DNA from: an uncultured Saprospiraceae bacterium
GTDB taxonomy: Bacteria; Bacteroidota; Bacteroidia; Chitinophagales; Saprospiraceae
Assembly: GCA_937959375.1 (NCBI GenBank)
Contig: CALGLS010000469.1
Span: 1-8,099, forward strand
Direction: 5' to 3'
DNA: 8,099 bases
Positions 7,019 to 8,099 of the stretch are shown one piece after another. The position numbers and the translations under genes were made by a program. The number at the start of each line of letters is the position of its first letter. The stretch's first letter is position 1. The notes under the pieces are model-generated. The model saw nothing but the letters and a program-made list of their open reading frames with translations. It did no database searches and was not told the origin of the DNA.

Positions 7019-8099
7019 ATGAGTAAGAAAAAACCAACACTCCCGATTGATGATGAAAAAATCAAACTGGCTCAGCCTCCAGAAGTAGCTGCAGGTATCA
7101 CGGCAGTTGTATCTTCTTTTAAGAAAGGCTATGGCCAAATGTCGGTGCTGAATTGTACCAAGTCATTTATGAATTTGAATCAGACCAAAGGTTTTGATTG
7201 TCCAAGTTGTGCTTGGCCTGATCCGATGCCAGGTGATCGTTCTAGTTTTGCAGAGTATTGTGAGAATGGAGCGAAGGCAGTAGCGGAGGAAGCAACATCA
7301 CGTAGAGCTGATCTCGATTTTTGGGCGAAGCATAGTGTCGCAGAATTGAATACTTGGTCTGAGCAAAAACTAGGAAAAGCTGGTCGTATTACGCACCCCA
7401 TGATTTTACAACCGGGTGGAACACACTACGAACCCATCTCTTGGGAAGACGCTTTTGATCATATTGCAACAGAACTAAATGCAGTGGATGATCCAAACGA
7501 AGCAACATTTTATACCTCAGGACGAACGAGTAATGAAGCCGCTTTTTTATATCAATTGTTTATTCGTCAGTTTGGCACAAATAATTTACCCGACTGTTCC
7601 AACATGTGTCACGAAACCTCAGGTGCTGGTTTGAGTGAGACGATTGGTATCGGAAAAGGAACAGTAAAACTGGAAGATTTTTATGTAGCTGATTTGGTTA
7701 TTGTGATTGGTCAAAATCCAGGAACCAACCATCCAAGGATGATGTCTGCGCTACAGAAAACCAAACGTCGCGGCGGAAAAGTAATTTCCATTAATCCTTT
7801 ACCGGAAACGGGTTTAAATAAATTTAAAAATCCACAAGAATTATCAGGCTGGGTCGGATCCCCAACCAATATTTGCGACTTGTTTTTACAGGTGCGTGTC
7901 AACTCGGATATTGCTTTGCTAAAGGCGATTATGCGATCGTTATTAGACATGGAAGAGGCGGCCCCGGGAACTGTTTTTGATCACGAGTTCATCAAAGAGT
8001 ATACAGAAGGATACAGCGCATTGGTGGATGATTTGCGTAAGCAAAATGTAAAAGAACTGGCTGAAGATTGTGGTATTGCAATAGCAGATATAAAGCAAG
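7019..8099 (+). CDS. FdhF/YdeP-family molybdopterin oxidoreductase, 3'-truncated by the window
   Basis: The first 360 residues are the alpha subunit of a molybdenum (bis-molybdopterin guanine dinucleotide) oxidoreductase related to formate dehydrogenase H. Family members usually exceed 700 residues, so about half is missing. Seen: FDCPSCAWPDP at 59-69 and EYCENGAKAVAEE at 79-91, hallmarks of the FdhF/YdeP group. YTSGRTSNEAAFLYQLF (165-181) and DCSNMCHETSGAGLSETIG (192-210) align with the active-site segment of FdhF, placing Cys197 where E. coli FdhF has selenocysteine, followed by His198. VIVIGQNPGTNHPRM (227-241) and ISINPLPE are cofactor-binding stretches. Only Cys61, Cys64 and Cys81 fall in the expected iron-sulfur region. 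No signal peptide or twin-arginine motif is present, so it should be cytoplasmic. The ATG is the first in frame after a TGA at 6965-6967. The substrate of this subgroup is not established, so naming it formate dehydrogenase would go too far. Confidence 0.92.
   Translation, partial: MSKKKPTLPIDDEKIKLAQPPEVAAGITAVVSSFKKGYGQMSVLNCTKSFMNLNQTKGFDCPSCAWPDPMPGDRSSFAEYCENGAKAVAEEATSRRADLDFWAKHSVAELNTWSEQKLGKAGRITHPMILQPGGTHYEPISWEDAFDHIATELNAVDDPNEATFYTSGRTSNEAAFLYQLFIRQFGTNNLPDCSNMCHETSGAGLSETIGIGKGTVKLEDFYVADLVIVIGQNPGTNHPRMMSALQKTKRRGGKVISINPLPETGLNKFKNPQELSGWVGSPTNICDLFLQVRVNSDIALLKAIMRSLLDMEEAAPGTVFDHEFIKEYTEGYSALVDDLRKQNVKELAEDCGIAIADIKQ

Noticed and set aside
7180..7950. Minus-strand open frames within the oxidoreductase gene
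   Set aside because: The + strand frame carries strongly recognisable FdhF/YdeP motifs throughout; the reverse frames show none.

Overview
The window looks like chromosomal DNA of a member of the phylum Bacteroidota, possibly a Saprospiria/Lewinella-like marine or environmental lineage; the phylum is much firmer than the class. The reasons are a carboxypeptidase-regulatory/plug/beta-barrel outer-membrane protein of the Bacteroidota type, a secreted protein ending in a type IX secretion (T9SS) type A sorting domain, a lipoprotein with an acidic 'CSKDDE' start, A-rich leaders without Shine-Dalgarno sequences, and moderate to low GC content.

Layout, all genes on the + strand: (1) 1-2733, an outer-membrane beta-barrel protein whose N-terminus appears cut off by the window, followed by a strong intrinsic terminator (2764-2803). 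(2) A spacer of about 160 bases with a 12-base palindrome, then 2961-6149, a 1062-residue T9SS cargo protein with an Asp-box beta-propeller-like N-terminal half and several beta-sandwich modules before the sorting domain. (3) A hairpin (6182-6233) and an AT-rich leader, then 6462-6863, a small lipoprotein with a CX4CH haem-binding motif (c-type cytochrome). (4) A striking imperfect inverted repeat with 9-base periodicity (6899-6962), then 7019 to the window end, the first 360 residues of a molybdopterin oxidoreductase of the FdhF/YdeP family.

The hairpins and spacers between genes suggest separate transcription units, not one operon. Three of the products belong to the cell envelope (outer-membrane barrel, secreted surface protein, lipoprotein cytochrome); the fourth appears cytoplasmic. 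No pathway linking all four is visible. I see no CRISPR array, tRNA, rRNA, transposase, integrase or known defence system. The least explained items are the 6899-6962 inverted repeat, whose mismatches are mostly G-U pairs only in + strand RNA, and the Arg-Gly-rich segment inside the barrel protein.
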